A stretch of DNA of 29,736 bases from an uncultured Clostridia bacterium (GTDB lineage Bacteria > Bacillota > Clostridia > Christensenellales > Borkfalkiaceae). The notes below the pieces were generated by a model. The model was given only the letters and a program-made list of their open reading frames with translations. It was not told where the DNA came from and did no database searches. Within the stretch, counting starts at the first letter, position 1, and every line of letters begins with the position of its first letter. The stretch covers positions 1 through 29,736 of the forward strand of contig CAKQKN010000078.1 of assembly GCA_934249215.1 (NCBI GenBank). The letters run 5' to 3'. A program made the translations under genes and the position numbers. Below are positions 8,625 through 16,095 of the stretch, one piece after another.

Positions 8625-8810
8625 CTATTCTTCCGTTTCGTCGGATTCGTCTTTTTTCTTTTTCCTGCCGATGATGTTAAGAAGCCCCACGCAGAGCGCA
8701 ATGATCCCCACAACGACGAAAATGCAGAGCATTCCGATCCCCATATATTCAAGCGACTCGAGAAAAATCTTGCCGTTTACGTTTACTTCCAAAGGTTTGT
8801 ATCCGTCCAT
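8625..8810 (-). CDS. Small single-pass membrane protein, OadG-like
   Basis: The 61-aa product starts MDGYKPLEVN, then has one strongly hydrophobic helix (about residues 23-47, MGIGMLCIFVVVGIIALCVG) followed by a lysine patch and an acidic tail. This layout resembles the gamma subunit (OadG) of sodium-pumping decarboxylases, but the family is small and low in information. The start at 8810 is set by GGGAGGAA upstream; a longer version starting at 8864 would skip this site and overlap the upstream small gene. It follows the 51-codon gene by 14 bases. No alpha or beta decarboxylase subunit is encoded nearby. Confidence 0.65.
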   Translation of the reverse strand: MDGYKPLEVNVNGKIFLESLEYMGIGMLCIFVVVGIIALCVGLLNIIGRKKKKDESDETEE

Positions 8811-8824
8811 TTTTATTCCTCCCG

Positions 8825-8980
8825 TCAACCGAAAAATCCGAGTATAAGTCCGCCGATTATCCACATCGCGATCATTTTCACGACGTCGCCCGCACTCATT
8901 TCCGCAAAATTATCGAGAATGAACGAGAACATTCCGCCAGTGCTTTCGCCCGCGGCGGCAAAATTTATCGAATTAAACAT
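8825..8980 (-). CDS. 51-aa small membrane protein of unknown function
   Basis: A short frame starts at ATG 8980 with a GGAG site four bases upstream and ends at TGA 8825. The product begins MFNSINFAAAGES and ends with a hydrophobic helix (VVKMIAMWIIGGLILGFFG). It lies 14 bases upstream of the OadG-like gene on the same strand, with that gene's ribosome binding site in the gap, so the two form a tight pair. The helix has a vague likeness to the start of OadB-type beta subunits, so a remnant of a larger decarboxylase gene cannot be excluded. Support is the site, the spacing and the hydrophobic pattern only. Confidence 0.55.
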   Translation of the reverse strand: MFNSINFAAAGESTGGMFSFILDNFAEMSAGDVVKMIAMWIIGGLILGFFG

Positions 8981-9030
8981 TTTTCTCCGTAAAATCGGTC
9001 AAAGGTCAAGACTCTTGAAGTCAGACGCTA

Positions 9031-9741
9031 TTAAAACTTGTCGATGTATTTATCGGTGTCGAAAACGTTCCAGGGCGTTTTGTCGACGGGCGGTTCGATC
9101 TTGAACACCAGTCTTTGCCCGGACACGGGGTGAGTGAACGCAAGCTCGGTCGCCCAGAGCGCAAGATTGCCTTTCACCGATTTTTCGCCGCCGTAACGCA
9201 TATCGCCGAACACGGGACAGCCTATCGCCGCCATCTGAACGCGAATCTGGTGCGTTCTTCCCGTGTGCAGAATCACTTTAAGCAGCGACAGTCCGCGGTT
9301 TTTCTGCAGCGTGAAATATTCGAGTTCGCAGAACTTCGCGCCCTCGACCGTCTGTCCGCAGACGTATACCATATTATTTATAGGGTTCTTTTTCACGTAG
9401 TGGCGAAGCACAGCCCGATCGTCATGCGGGGTGCCGACGACGACAGCCGAATATTTCTTTTCGAAATCGCCCTCGCGCATCTGCGCGGAAAGACGGGAAG
9501 CCGCTTTTGAACTTTTGGCGTATACCATAACGCCGCCCGTAACCCTGTCGAGCCGATGCACCAGCCCCGCGTAAACGTTGCCGGGCTTGTTCTCCTTAAT
9601 GCGGATATGCTCTTTTACCACGGTGAGAAGATCCATATCTTTGGTTTCGTCCTCACAGCAAGGCACGTTCTGCGGTTTCAGCACCACGATCACGTGGTTA
9701 TCCTCGTGGAGCACCACGAGATCTTCCGGTTTCATAATCAT
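9031..9741 (-). CDS. RluA-family RNA pseudouridine synthase
   Basis: The 236-aa enzyme isomerises uridine to pseudouridine in rRNA or tRNA. The catalytic motif HRLDRVTGG is at 62-70 with the catalytic aspartate D65, and the family motif HTGRTHQIRVQ follows later with CPVFGDMRYGG. There is no N-terminal S4 domain, as in the shorter RluA-type members, so the target uridine cannot be assigned. ATG 9741 is chosen because GGAG lies eight bases upstream. It is part of a minus-strand series below ileS and the methyltransferase, fitting a group of translation-related genes. Confidence 0.92.
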   Translation of the reverse strand: MIMKPEDLVVLHEDNHVIVVLKPQNVPCCEDETKDMDLLTVVKEHIRIKENKPGNVYAGLVHRLDRVTGGVMVYAKSSKAASRLSAQMREGDFEKKYSAVVVGTPHDDRAVLRHYVKKNPINNMVYVCGQTVEGAKFCELEYFTLQKNRGLSLLKVILHTGRTHQIRVQMAAIGCPVFGDMRYGGEKSVKGNLALWATELAFTHPVSGQRLVFKIEPPVDKTPWNVFDTDKYIDKF

Positions 9742-9810
9742 TTAATAAACTCCGTTAAATATCGATTCGGGCGATCGCTTCGGTTTTCCGCCGCGGTTCG
9801 CCGCAAAAAA

Positions 9811-10671
9811 TCATTTTCCCGTAAACAGCCCGCTCGCCCCGCAAGGAAGAATAAGCCCCTCTTCGGTGGGAAGCCCGACTTCGTATGCGTCGGTTTCGCC
9901 CTCGTAACCTTTCATCGCGATGGTCAGAACGTTTCTGAGAACCTGCGGCTGCAATCCCGTCGTATAACTGTTGATAAGAAAGAACAGCGGTCTGTCCGAA
10001 AGGACGCGCGTGCAAAGATCGACGAGTTCGACGAGTTCGTTCTCGATCTTCCAGATCTCGCCGTTAGGACCTCTTCCGTAACTCGGCGGGTCCATTACGA
10101 TCGCGTCGTAAGTTCTGCCGCGGCGGATTTCGCGCTGAACGAACTTTTTACAGTCGTCCACGATGAACCGCACGGGTTTATCGCCGAGCCCCGAAAGCCT
10201 TACGTTTTCGCCCGCGCGCTCGACCATGCCTTTCGCCGCGTCAACGTGGCAGACGGAAGCGCCCGCATTAAGACACGCGACCGTCGCTCCGCCCGTATAC
10301 GCAAACAGATTGAGAACGCTTATCGGTCGCCCCGCGCCGCGTATCAGACCGCGCATGATATCCCAGTTGACCGCTTGCTCGGGAAAAAGCCCGGTGTGCT
10401 TGAAGCCCATCGGCTTGACCTTGAACGTCATGTCGTCGTAGGACACGGTCCATTCGTCGGGCATTTTACCGTAATAATTCCAGTGTCCGCCGCCGCTTTC
10501 GCTGCGCGTGTACTCGGCAACGAGCCCGTCGTATGCGGACATATCGATGGACGGTTTCCAGATCACCTGCGGATCGGGGCGAAGCAGAATCACTTTGCCC
10601 CACCGCTCGAGCTTATAACCGTCGCCCGTCGCGATTACCGAATAATCGCGCCATTTATCGGCTGATCTCAT
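9811..10671 (-). CDS. Class I SAM-dependent methyltransferase, RlmI/RlmK-like
   Basis: The 286-aa protein has a SAM-binding motif VLNLFAYTGGAT (119-130), an acidic loop with H142/D144, and a catalytic DPPSYGRGP (194-202), preceded by the FPEQ segment (96-99) shared with large-subunit rRNA methyltransferases of the RlmI/RlmK group. It lacks an N-terminal PUA domain. The target is likely rRNA, but the position cannot be told. I place the start at ATG 10671, with AAGG nine bases upstream inside the end of ileS; a TTG at 10680 would sit on that site. The ileS stop at 10677 is only five bases away, so it should be expressed from the same T-box-controlled transcript. Confidence 0.87.
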   Translation of the reverse strand: MRSADKWRDYSVIATGDGYKLERWGKVILLRPDPQVIWKPSIDMSAYDGLVAEYTRSESGGGHWNYYGKMPDEWTVSYDDMTFKVKPMGFKHTGLFPEQAVNWDIMRGLIRGAGRPISVLNLFAYTGGATVACLNAGASVCHVDAAKGMVERAGENVRLSGLGDKPVRFIVDDCKKFVQREIRRGRTYDAIVMDPPSYGRGPNGEIWKIENELVELVDLCTRVLSDRPLFFLINSYTTGLQPQVLRNVLTIAMKGYEGETDAYEVGLPTEEGLILPCGASGLFTGK

Positions 10672-10676
10672 AACCG

Positions 10677-13600
10677 TCAACCTTCGTATTTTTCGACGGA
10701 CAAGCTCACCTTGTCGTCGTTTATCGCAAATTCTTTCGCATAGCCGCTTTCCGAAACACCCTCGACGACTTTCGCCGCAAGCACGCTTTCCTTAAGTTCG
10801 GCTTCCTTGCTCCTGAGCACGGCGAGCGTTTCGCCCTCGGCTTTATATCCGAGCACGATTCTGTCGGTAACTTCGAACCCGGCTTCCTTTCTCATCGTCT
10901 GGATCTTGGAAACGAGTTCGCGCAAAATTCCCTCGGCGATAAGTTCCGGCGTCAGATGAACGTCGAGAACGACGGTAAGCCCGTTTTCGCTCGCGGAAAC
11001 GTAGCCCTCGGCGCTTTCCGAACTGATGAGCAGATCGTCGAGCGAGAATTCGACTTCGTCGCCGTCGATCGTCGTTTTGTAAGTCGCCCCCGACTTAACC
11101 GTCGCGACGACTTCTGCCGCATTGCAGTTTTCGAGGAACGCGCGGATCGCGTTGAGTTTCTTGCCGTATTTCGGACCGAGCGTTTTCAACTGCGGTTTGA
11201 TTTTGTAACTTACGAACCGACTTGCGTCGTGAAGCAGTTCGAACTGTTTTACGTTGAGTTCGTCGCGCGCTATTTCATAAAGTCCTTCGGTCAGTTTGAC
11301 CGTTTTGTCGGTCGCAACGTAGAGTTTGGAAAGAGGCTGTCTGTTCTTGACGTTCGACATGTTTCTCGCGCTTCTGCCGAGCAGAACTATGCTTAAAACG
11401 TCCTCCATCCCTTCTTCGAGTTCGGGATCGATAAAGCTTTCGTCGCACTTCGGGAAATCGCACAGATGCACCGATTCGGGCGCGTCTTTAAAGAACTGCG
11501 GAACGAGATTGCGATAAATGCTTTCCGCCATAAACGGCGTGTACGGCGCGAGAAGTTTCGCAAGCGTAGTGAGAACCGTCCACAGCGTGGTGTAAGCCGC
11601 CGCCTTGTCCTCGGTCATCTCGCTGCCCCAATATCTTTCTCTTCCGCGGCGGACGTACCAGTTGGAAAGTTCGTCGACGAAACTTTCGATTGCGCGCGCG
11701 GTTTCGAATATTTTATATTCTTCCAGTCCGTCGTTTACCGTTTTCACGAGGCTGTTGAGTTTGGACAGCACCCAGCGATCCATAAGCGACAGTTTGCATT
11801 TTTTAAGGTCGTAAGCCGACGGATCAAACTTGTCGATCTCGGCGTACAGCACGAAGAACGCGTAAGTGTTCCACAGCGTGCCCATGAACTTGCGCTGGCA
11901 TTCGCTGACGGCGTCCTCGTAAAATCTCGACGGCAGCCACGGCGCGGACGAAGTGTAGAAATACCATCTGACGGCGTCTGCCCCCTGTTTGTCGAGCACA
12001 CTCCACGGATCGACTACGTTGCCGATGTGCTTACTCATTTTGATGCCGTTTTTATCGTTGACGTGCCCGAGGACTATGCAGTTCTTGAACGGCGCTTTGT
12101 CGAAAAGCAGCGTCGAGATCGCGAGCAGCGTATAGATCCAGCCGCGCGTCTGATCGACGGCTTCCGAAATGAAGTCGGCGGGGAATCTCTTTTCGAAAAG
12201 TTCTTTGTTTTCGAACGGATAATGCAGCTGCGCGAACGGCATCGAACCCGAGTCGAACCAGCAGTCGATAACTTCTTTAACGCGGTGCATTTCGCCGCCG
12301 CACTTGTCGCACTTGAACGTCACCTCGTCGATGAACGGACGGTGAAGTTCGACGCCTTTTTTGCCCGACAATTCGTAAAGTTCCTGTCTTGAACCGATCA
12401 CGTGGATCTTTCCGCAGTCCTTACAAACCCAGACGGGAAGCGGAGTACCCCAGTATCTTTCGCGCGAAAGTCCCCAGTCGATGACGTTTTCGAGGAAGTT
12501 GCCCATTCTGCCCGTTCCGATCGTCGGCGGCATCCAGTTGACGGACGCGTTCGCTTTAAGCAGTTCGTCGCGGACCGCGGTCATCTTGATAAACCAACTG
12601 TTGCGCGCATAGTAAATGAGCGGCGTGTTGCAGCGCCAGCAATGCGGATAGCTGTGTTCGTACATGAGTTCCTTGAAAAGAACCCCGCGCTCTTTGAGTT
12701 CGGCGATGATATATTTGTCCGCGTCCTTGCAGAACATTCCCTTGTAGTCTTTCACCTGTTCGACGAACTTACCGTCGGGACCGACCATCTGAACGAACGG
12801 CAGACCGTAAGCCCGTCCGACGTTGGCGTCGTCCTCTCCGAAAGCGGGCGCGATATGAACGATACCCGTACCGTCGGTAAGCGTTACGTACTCCGCGTTG
12901 GTTACGTAAAACGCCTTTTCCTTGAACGAGCCGACTGCGCAGTCGTACATCGGTTCGTATTCCGCGTATTCGTAATCTTTGCCCTTTTTCGTCTGTAAAA
13001 CGGTGTAGTTTTCGAAAAGCTTGGGCGCGAGCGCTTCGGCAAGAACGTATCTTACGCCGTCCGCTTCGATCTCGACGTAGTTTTCCTTCGCGTTCATACA
13101 AAGCGCGACGTTCGACGGAAGCGTCCAGGGCGTGGTCGTCCAGACGAGATAATATTTATCCTCGCCTTTCGCCTTGAATTTGACGTATACCGATTTTTCC
13201 TTTACGTCCTTGTACCCTTGCGCGACCTCATGCGACGAAAGCGCCGTTCCGCAGCGCGGGCAATAAGGAACGATCTTATATCCCTTGTAAAGCAGACCTT
13301 TTTCCCAGATCTTTTTGAGCGCCCACCATTCCGATTCGATATAATCGTCTTTATAGGTAACGTAAGGGTTGTCCATGTCCACCCAGTAACCGATACGGTC
13401 GGACATTTTCTCCCACTCGCCCACGTATTTCCAGACGCTCTCCTTACACTGCTTGATGAACGGCTCGATTCCGTATTTTTCGATGTCCTGCTTGCCGTCG
13501 AGCCCGAGTTTTTTCTCGATCTCGAGTTCCACGGGCAATCCGTGCGTGTCCCAGCCCGCCTTTCTCGCGACGTGCATTCCTTTCATCGTCTTGAATCTGG

Positions 13601-13805
13601 GAATGATGTCTTTCATAACGCGCGTCAGAACGTGCCCTATGTGCGGCTTGCCGTTTGCCGTGGGCGGTCCGTCGTAAAAACAGAATTCCTCGCCGTCCTT
13701 GGTCTTTTCAAGACTTTTTTCGAAAATGTCGTTCTCCTTCCAGAACTCGAGAACTTCTTTTTCTCTGTCCAGGAAATTCATCGACGTGTCAACTTTTTTA
13801 TACAT
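10677..13805 (-). CDS. ileS: Isoleucyl-tRNA synthetase, type 2
   Basis: The 1042-aa class I synthetase charges tRNA-Ile with isoleucine. HIGH is at 55-58 (in GKPHIGHVLTR) and the second signature reads KMSKH (589-593). The wording around HIGH (PTANGKPHIGHVLTRVMKD, then RKAGWDTHGLPVE) is that of the eukaryote-like type 2 enzymes rather than the type 1 form. The editing domain lies between, and four Cys-x-x-Cys pairs occur (CPRC, CWRC, CKDC, CDKC). Type 2 enzymes are known for reduced mupirocin sensitivity; that is family knowledge and untested here. The start at 13805 is set by GAGGAG five bases upstream; the longer open frame upstream is the T-box leader. Downstream genes for a methyltransferase and a pseudouridine synthase probably share the transcript. 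Confidence 0.96.
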   Translation of the reverse strand: MYKKVDTSMNFLDREKEVLEFWKENDIFEKSLEKTKDGEEFCFYDGPPTANGKPHIGHVLTRVMKDIIPRFKTMKGMHVARKAGWDTHGLPVELEIEKKLGLDGKQDIEKYGIEPFIKQCKESVWKYVGEWEKMSDRIGYWVDMDNPYVTYKDDYIESEWWALKKIWEKGLLYKGYKIVPYCPRCGTALSSHEVAQGYKDVKEKSVYVKFKAKGEDKYYLVWTTTPWTLPSNVALCMNAKENYVEIEADGVRYVLAEALAPKLFENYTVLQTKKGKDYEYAEYEPMYDCAVGSFKEKAFYVTNAEYVTLTDGTGIVHIAPAFGEDDANVGRAYGLPFVQMVGPDGKFVEQVKDYKGMFCKDADKYIIAELKERGVLFKELMYEHSYPHCWRCNTPLIYYARNSWFIKMTAVRDELLKANASVNWMPPTIGTGRMGNFLENVIDWGLSRERYWGTPLPVWVCKDCGKIHVIGSRQELYELSGKKGVELHRPFIDEVTFKCDKCGGEMHRVKEVIDCWFDSGSMPFAQLHYPFENKELFEKRFPADFISEAVDQTRGWIYTLLAISTLLFDKAPFKNCIVLGHVNDKNGIKMSKHIGNVVDPWSVLDKQGADAVRWYFYTSSAPWLPSRFYEDAVSECQRKFMGTLWNTYAFFVLYAEIDKFDPSAYDLKKCKLSLMDRWVLSKLNSLVKTVNDGLEEYKIFETARAIESFVDELSNWYVRRGRERYWGSEMTEDKAAAYTTLWTVLTTLAKLLAPYTPFMAESIYRNLVPQFFKDAPESVHLCDFPKCDESFIDPELEEGMEDVLSIVLLGRSARNMSNVKNRQPLSKLYVATDKTVKLTEGLYEIARDELNVKQFELLHDASRFVSYKIKPQLKTLGPKYGKKLNAIRAFLENCNAAEVVATVKSGATYKTTIDGDEVEFSLDDLLISSESAEGYVSASENGLTVVLDVHLTPELIAEGILRELVSKIQTMRKEAGFEVTDRIVLGYKAEGETLAVLRSKEAELKESVLAAKVVEGVSESGYAKEFAINDDKVSLSVEKYEG

Positions 13806-13941
13806 ATGCTCTCCTCTCGAAAAGTATCGTTTCACTTTCCGCTCGCCGCGCTTTTGCCGCGTTTTGCAATTGCGCCTTTTCCGCGCTTTGCCGTTGCGTT
13901 TTCGCGTCCGACGAAAGAAACGATCGTCCGATATATCCGAT

Positions 13942-13978
13942 AAAAAAAATAATCCCCGACTCGTAAAGAGACGGAGAT
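13942..13978 (-). terminator. Attenuator terminator of the ileS T-box
   Basis: On the minus strand ATCTCCG-T-CTC pairs with GAG-T-CGGGGAT (10 pairs, one T-T mismatch) around TTTAC, followed by a run of eight T. The left arm overlaps the end of the T-box core, as expected for mutually exclusive antiterminator and terminator. Confidence 0.88.
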
Positions 13979-14250
13979 ACCGCGTTACCACTCTTTTTCG
14001 CAAAAGCGCCTTAAGCGCCCCGCGCACTCTTCTCCCTTTTCGCGGGATCACGCGACCGACTATCCCGTCCGCAAGCGCCGCAAAAAGTGCGAACCGCCCG
14101 CCCCGTTTTCGAAGGTCGTGCTGCGGAAGGATACCCGTCGGATTTTCACCGCGGGCTCTCACCCTCCCCGCTTCGCTGTGTAAAAACCGCCCGACGAACT
14201 TGTTTCCGTTAAGCGTCATATATCCGCGCCGACGGTCGGCGCGCGTTTAC
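13942..14250 (-). promoter_or_regulatory. T-box riboswitch leader of ileS
   Basis: The minus-strand leader carries the T-box core AGAGTGGTAACGCGGT (13994-13979), which matches the conserved antiterminator sequence that pairs with the free CCA end of uncharged tRNA, followed at once by an intrinsic terminator. Uncharged tRNA-Ile should therefore raise ileS expression. Just after the likely transcription start is a very strong hairpin (14225-14243, 8-bp stem). ATC triplets that could be the isoleucine specifier occur at 14130-14132 and 14141-14143; I cannot decide between them without folding stem I. Confidence 0.88.
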
Positions 14251-14256
14251 ATGTTT

Positions 14257-14285
14257 ATTTTAACATAGGATAATTTTTCTGTAAA
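14257..14285 (-). promoter_or_regulatory. Sigma-A promoter of the ileS unit
   Basis: On the minus strand TTTACA (14285-14280), a 17-base spacer and TAAAAT (14262-14257) place the transcription start near 14250, at the head of the T-box leader. Confidence 0.85.
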
Positions 14286-14317
14286 GCGTTTTTCTCGTTA
14301 TTTTTGCCTATTTTCGC

Positions 14318-14346
14318 TTGCAAAAAAAATTTTTTTGTTATAGAAT
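14318..14346 (+). promoter_or_regulatory. Sigma-A promoter of the SRP RNA gene
   Basis: TTGCAA (14318-14323), a 17-base spacer made largely of A and T runs, and TAGAAT (14341-14346) direct transcription to the right, starting close to the first paired base of the SRP RNA. It is back to back with the ileS promoter. Confidence 0.75.
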
Positions 14347-14350
14347 GAGT

Positions 14351-14621
14351 GTGCTGTGCCAGGTGGGGAGTCAGCGGTGCCCTGAACTTGCAATCCGCTA
14401 TAGCAAGACCGCAGGTCCGCCCCGGCGCATCGCATGGATGGCTGAGTCCGATAAGGAGCGTTGAGCTCAAGGTCTTATGCAACGGACTGCCGTGAACCGT
14501 GTCAGGATAGGGATATAGCAGCACTAAGCGGATTTGCTTCGTGTGCCATGAGGTTGCTTTGGAGGAGCCACCTGTCGAACCCCCGCATCGGTGCGATACG
14601 TCAAAGCGGATGCACAGCTCT
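14351..14621 (+). ncRNA. ffs: Signal recognition particle RNA, large (Alu-domain) type
   Basis: About 270 bases, the size of the Bacillus scRNA. The Alu-domain block at 14357-14410 (CCAGGTGGGGAG, GCGGTGCCCTG, GCAATCCGCT, TAGCA) matches Firmicutes SRP RNA. Domain IV is at about 14492-14527: GTGAACCGTGTCAGG, then AUA-GGGA-UAU, then AGCAGCACTAAG. The 5' segment GCTGTGC (14353-14359) pairs with GCACAGC (14612-14618), closing the molecule. The usual UCC-GGAA-GGA tip is replaced by AUA-GGGA-UAU, where pairing and a GNRA loop are both kept. The RNA is the scaffold of the particle that takes nascent membrane and secreted proteins to the translocon. Confidence 0.95.
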
Positions 14622-14633
14622 TTTGAAAAAACG

Positions 14634-14671
14634 CCCTTTTTGCCCGAATTTTCGCCCGAAAAGGGTTTTTT
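14634..14671 (+). terminator. Terminator after the SRP RNA
   Basis: CCCTTTT (14634-14640) pairs with AAAAGGG (14659-14665) around an 18-base loop, followed by six T. It begins about 15 bases after the end of the SRP RNA. Confidence 0.75.
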
Positions 14672-14691
14672 CTTTAAAATCGATTCCGCTT

Positions 14692-14743
14692 CACCGAAAA
14701 TTGCTCTGCATTTTGATGCATTTTTTAGCATAAACTTTCGGTG
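14692..14743 (+). other. Inverted repeat in the region upstream of rtcB
   Basis: CACCGAAA (14692-14699) and TTTCGGTG (14736-14743) form perfect 8-bp arms around an AT-rich core that holds a second small hairpin built on TGCA. It lies 75 bases before the rtcB start. It could be an operator, a leader structure or a second terminator; no strong promoter is visible between 14672 and 14800. Confidence 0.5.
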
Positions 14744-14818
14744 CCATCTTTTCGAAGCTAAAAATATGCGGAACAGAACACAAACAATAAAAAACGAAAC
14801 AAAGACGAGGAGGGAAAA

Positions 14819-16012
14819 ATGTACGACTTGAAAATATTTGCCGAGCTTATCGAGCCGACGGCGGTAAACCAGATTTACGAAACCGTTTCGAAACCGCCTT
14901 TCGTCGGCGCGAAAGTGCGCATTATGCCGGACGCGCACGCGGGCATCGGCTCGGTCGTCGGGTTCACGTCCACTTTGACCGACAAGGTTATCCCCTGCGT
15001 CATCGGCGTTGACATCGGGTGCGGAATGCTTACGGCGTCGCTCGGCAAAACCGAGGTTGACTTCAAGGCGCTCGACGATTTCATCAAAAGCGAAATCCCC
15101 TCCGGGAACGCCGTGTCGGACGACTGCGACGGCAAAGAATTCGTAGACAAACTCCTTTGCAAGGACAGACTGCGCGATCTGCCGCGACTTTACGGCTCGC
15201 TCGGAACGCTCGGCGGAGGCAACCATTTCATCGAGATCGACCGCGGCAAAAACGAAAACTATCTCGTCATTCACAGCGGCTCGAGAAACCTCGGCTTGCA
15301 GGTCGCGAAAATTTATAGCAAAAAAGCCGTCGACTATTGCAAAAACGCGCCGCTCGAAGAGCGCGAACGGATAATTTCCGAACTGAAAGGAAAAGGCGAA
15401 GTCGCCGCTATTCCCGACGCGCTCAAAGCTCTTACGGAGAAATATAAAGACCGCACGAAACTCCCGCCCGAATATTGCTTTCTCGAAGGCGAAGGGATGA
15501 GCGCGTATATGCACGATATGCGCATATGTCAGGATTTTGCCGTCAGAAACCGCAAGAAAATGTGCGACAAGATCATGAAATTCCTTAAAATCGGCAAGTT
15601 CGACTATTTCGAAACGGTTCACAATTTTATTGACGACGAAGGCATAATCCGCAAAGGCGCCGTCCCCGCGCACAAGGGGCAAAAACTCATTATCCCGATG
15701 AACATGAAAGACGGCTGTCTTATCTGCGAAGGGCTCGGCAACCCGGACTGGAACTTTTCCGCGCCCCACGGCGCCGGCAGACTGTACAGCCGAAGCGAAG
15801 CCAAACGCAAGTTCACCGTCGAAGAATTTCAAACCGAGATGAAAGGCATTTTCACGCCCACGGCGAACGCTTCCACCATCGACGAATCCCCCATGGCATA
15901 CAAGCCGACGGAATCGATCGTGAACGCGATCGGCGACACGGTAAAGATTCTTTCCGTCGTCAGACCCGTCTATAATTTCAAAGCCGCAGATCTTTCGGAC
16001 GGCGACAAATAA
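14819..16012 (+). CDS. rtcB: RtcB-family RNA-splicing ligase
   Basis: The 397-aa enzyme joins RNA 2',3'-cyclic phosphate or 3'-phosphate ends to 5'-OH ends using GTP and manganese. Motifs in order: MPDAHAGIGSVVGF (36-49), VDIGCGM (64-70) with metal ligands D65 and C68 (numbering may shift by one), GGGNHFIE (132-139), VIHSGSRNLG (150-159), HNF (268-270), and PHGAGRLYSR (316-325), whose H317 should be the guanylated histidine. The length and spacing fit the shorter bacterial RtcB group. A GAGGAGGGA site precedes the ATG. It follows the SRP RNA gene but is separated by a terminator. No archease, RtcA or RtcR gene is present, so a role in RNA repair rather than tRNA splicing is an inference. Confidence 0.95.
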   Translation: MYDLKIFAELIEPTAVNQIYETVSKPPFVGAKVRIMPDAHAGIGSVVGFTSTLTDKVIPCVIGVDIGCGMLTASLGKTEVDFKALDDFIKSEIPSGNAVSDDCDGKEFVDKLLCKDRLRDLPRLYGSLGTLGGGNHFIEIDRGKNENYLVIHSGSRNLGLQVAKIYSKKAVDYCKNAPLEERERIISELKGKGEVAAIPDALKALTEKYKDRTKLPPEYCFLEGEGMSAYMHDMRICQDFAVRNRKKMCDKIMKFLKIGKFDYFETVHNFIDDEGIIRKGAVPAHKGQKLIIPMNMKDGCLICEGLGNPDWNFSAPHGAGRLYSRSEAKRKFTVEEFQTEMKGIFTPTANASTIDESPMAYKPTESIVNAIGDTVKILSVVRPVYNFKAADLSDGDK

Positions 16013-16043
16013 GGTAACAAATAATACGGACTCAAAGATAAAA

Positions 16044-16084
16044 AACAGCCGATAATCGACCTATACGCCGATTTATCGACTGTT
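16044..16084. terminator. Bidirectional terminator between rtcB and the DHH gene
   Basis: AACAG-C-CGATAA pairs with TTATCG-A-CTGTT (11 bp, one mismatch) around a 16-base loop. A T run follows on the plus strand (16083-16088) and an A run precedes it, giving a T run on the minus strand. The left arm holds one copy of the recurring CGATAATCGAC-TATA element. Confidence 0.85.
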
Positions 16085-16095
16085 TTTTGTTTTCT

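Noticed and set aside
9556..10665. 369-codon plus-strand frame opposite the methyltransferase
   Set aside because: The minus-strand genes have catalytic motifs and ribosome binding sites; this frame has neither.
13806..14219. N-terminal extension of IleRS
   Set aside because: The extra codons lie in the T-box leader and terminator, and a strong ribosome binding site precedes ATG 13805.
14255..15832. 525-codon minus-strand frame over the SRP RNA and rtcB
   Set aside because: It crosses the SRP RNA, two promoters and the rtcB gene; the product shows no family features.
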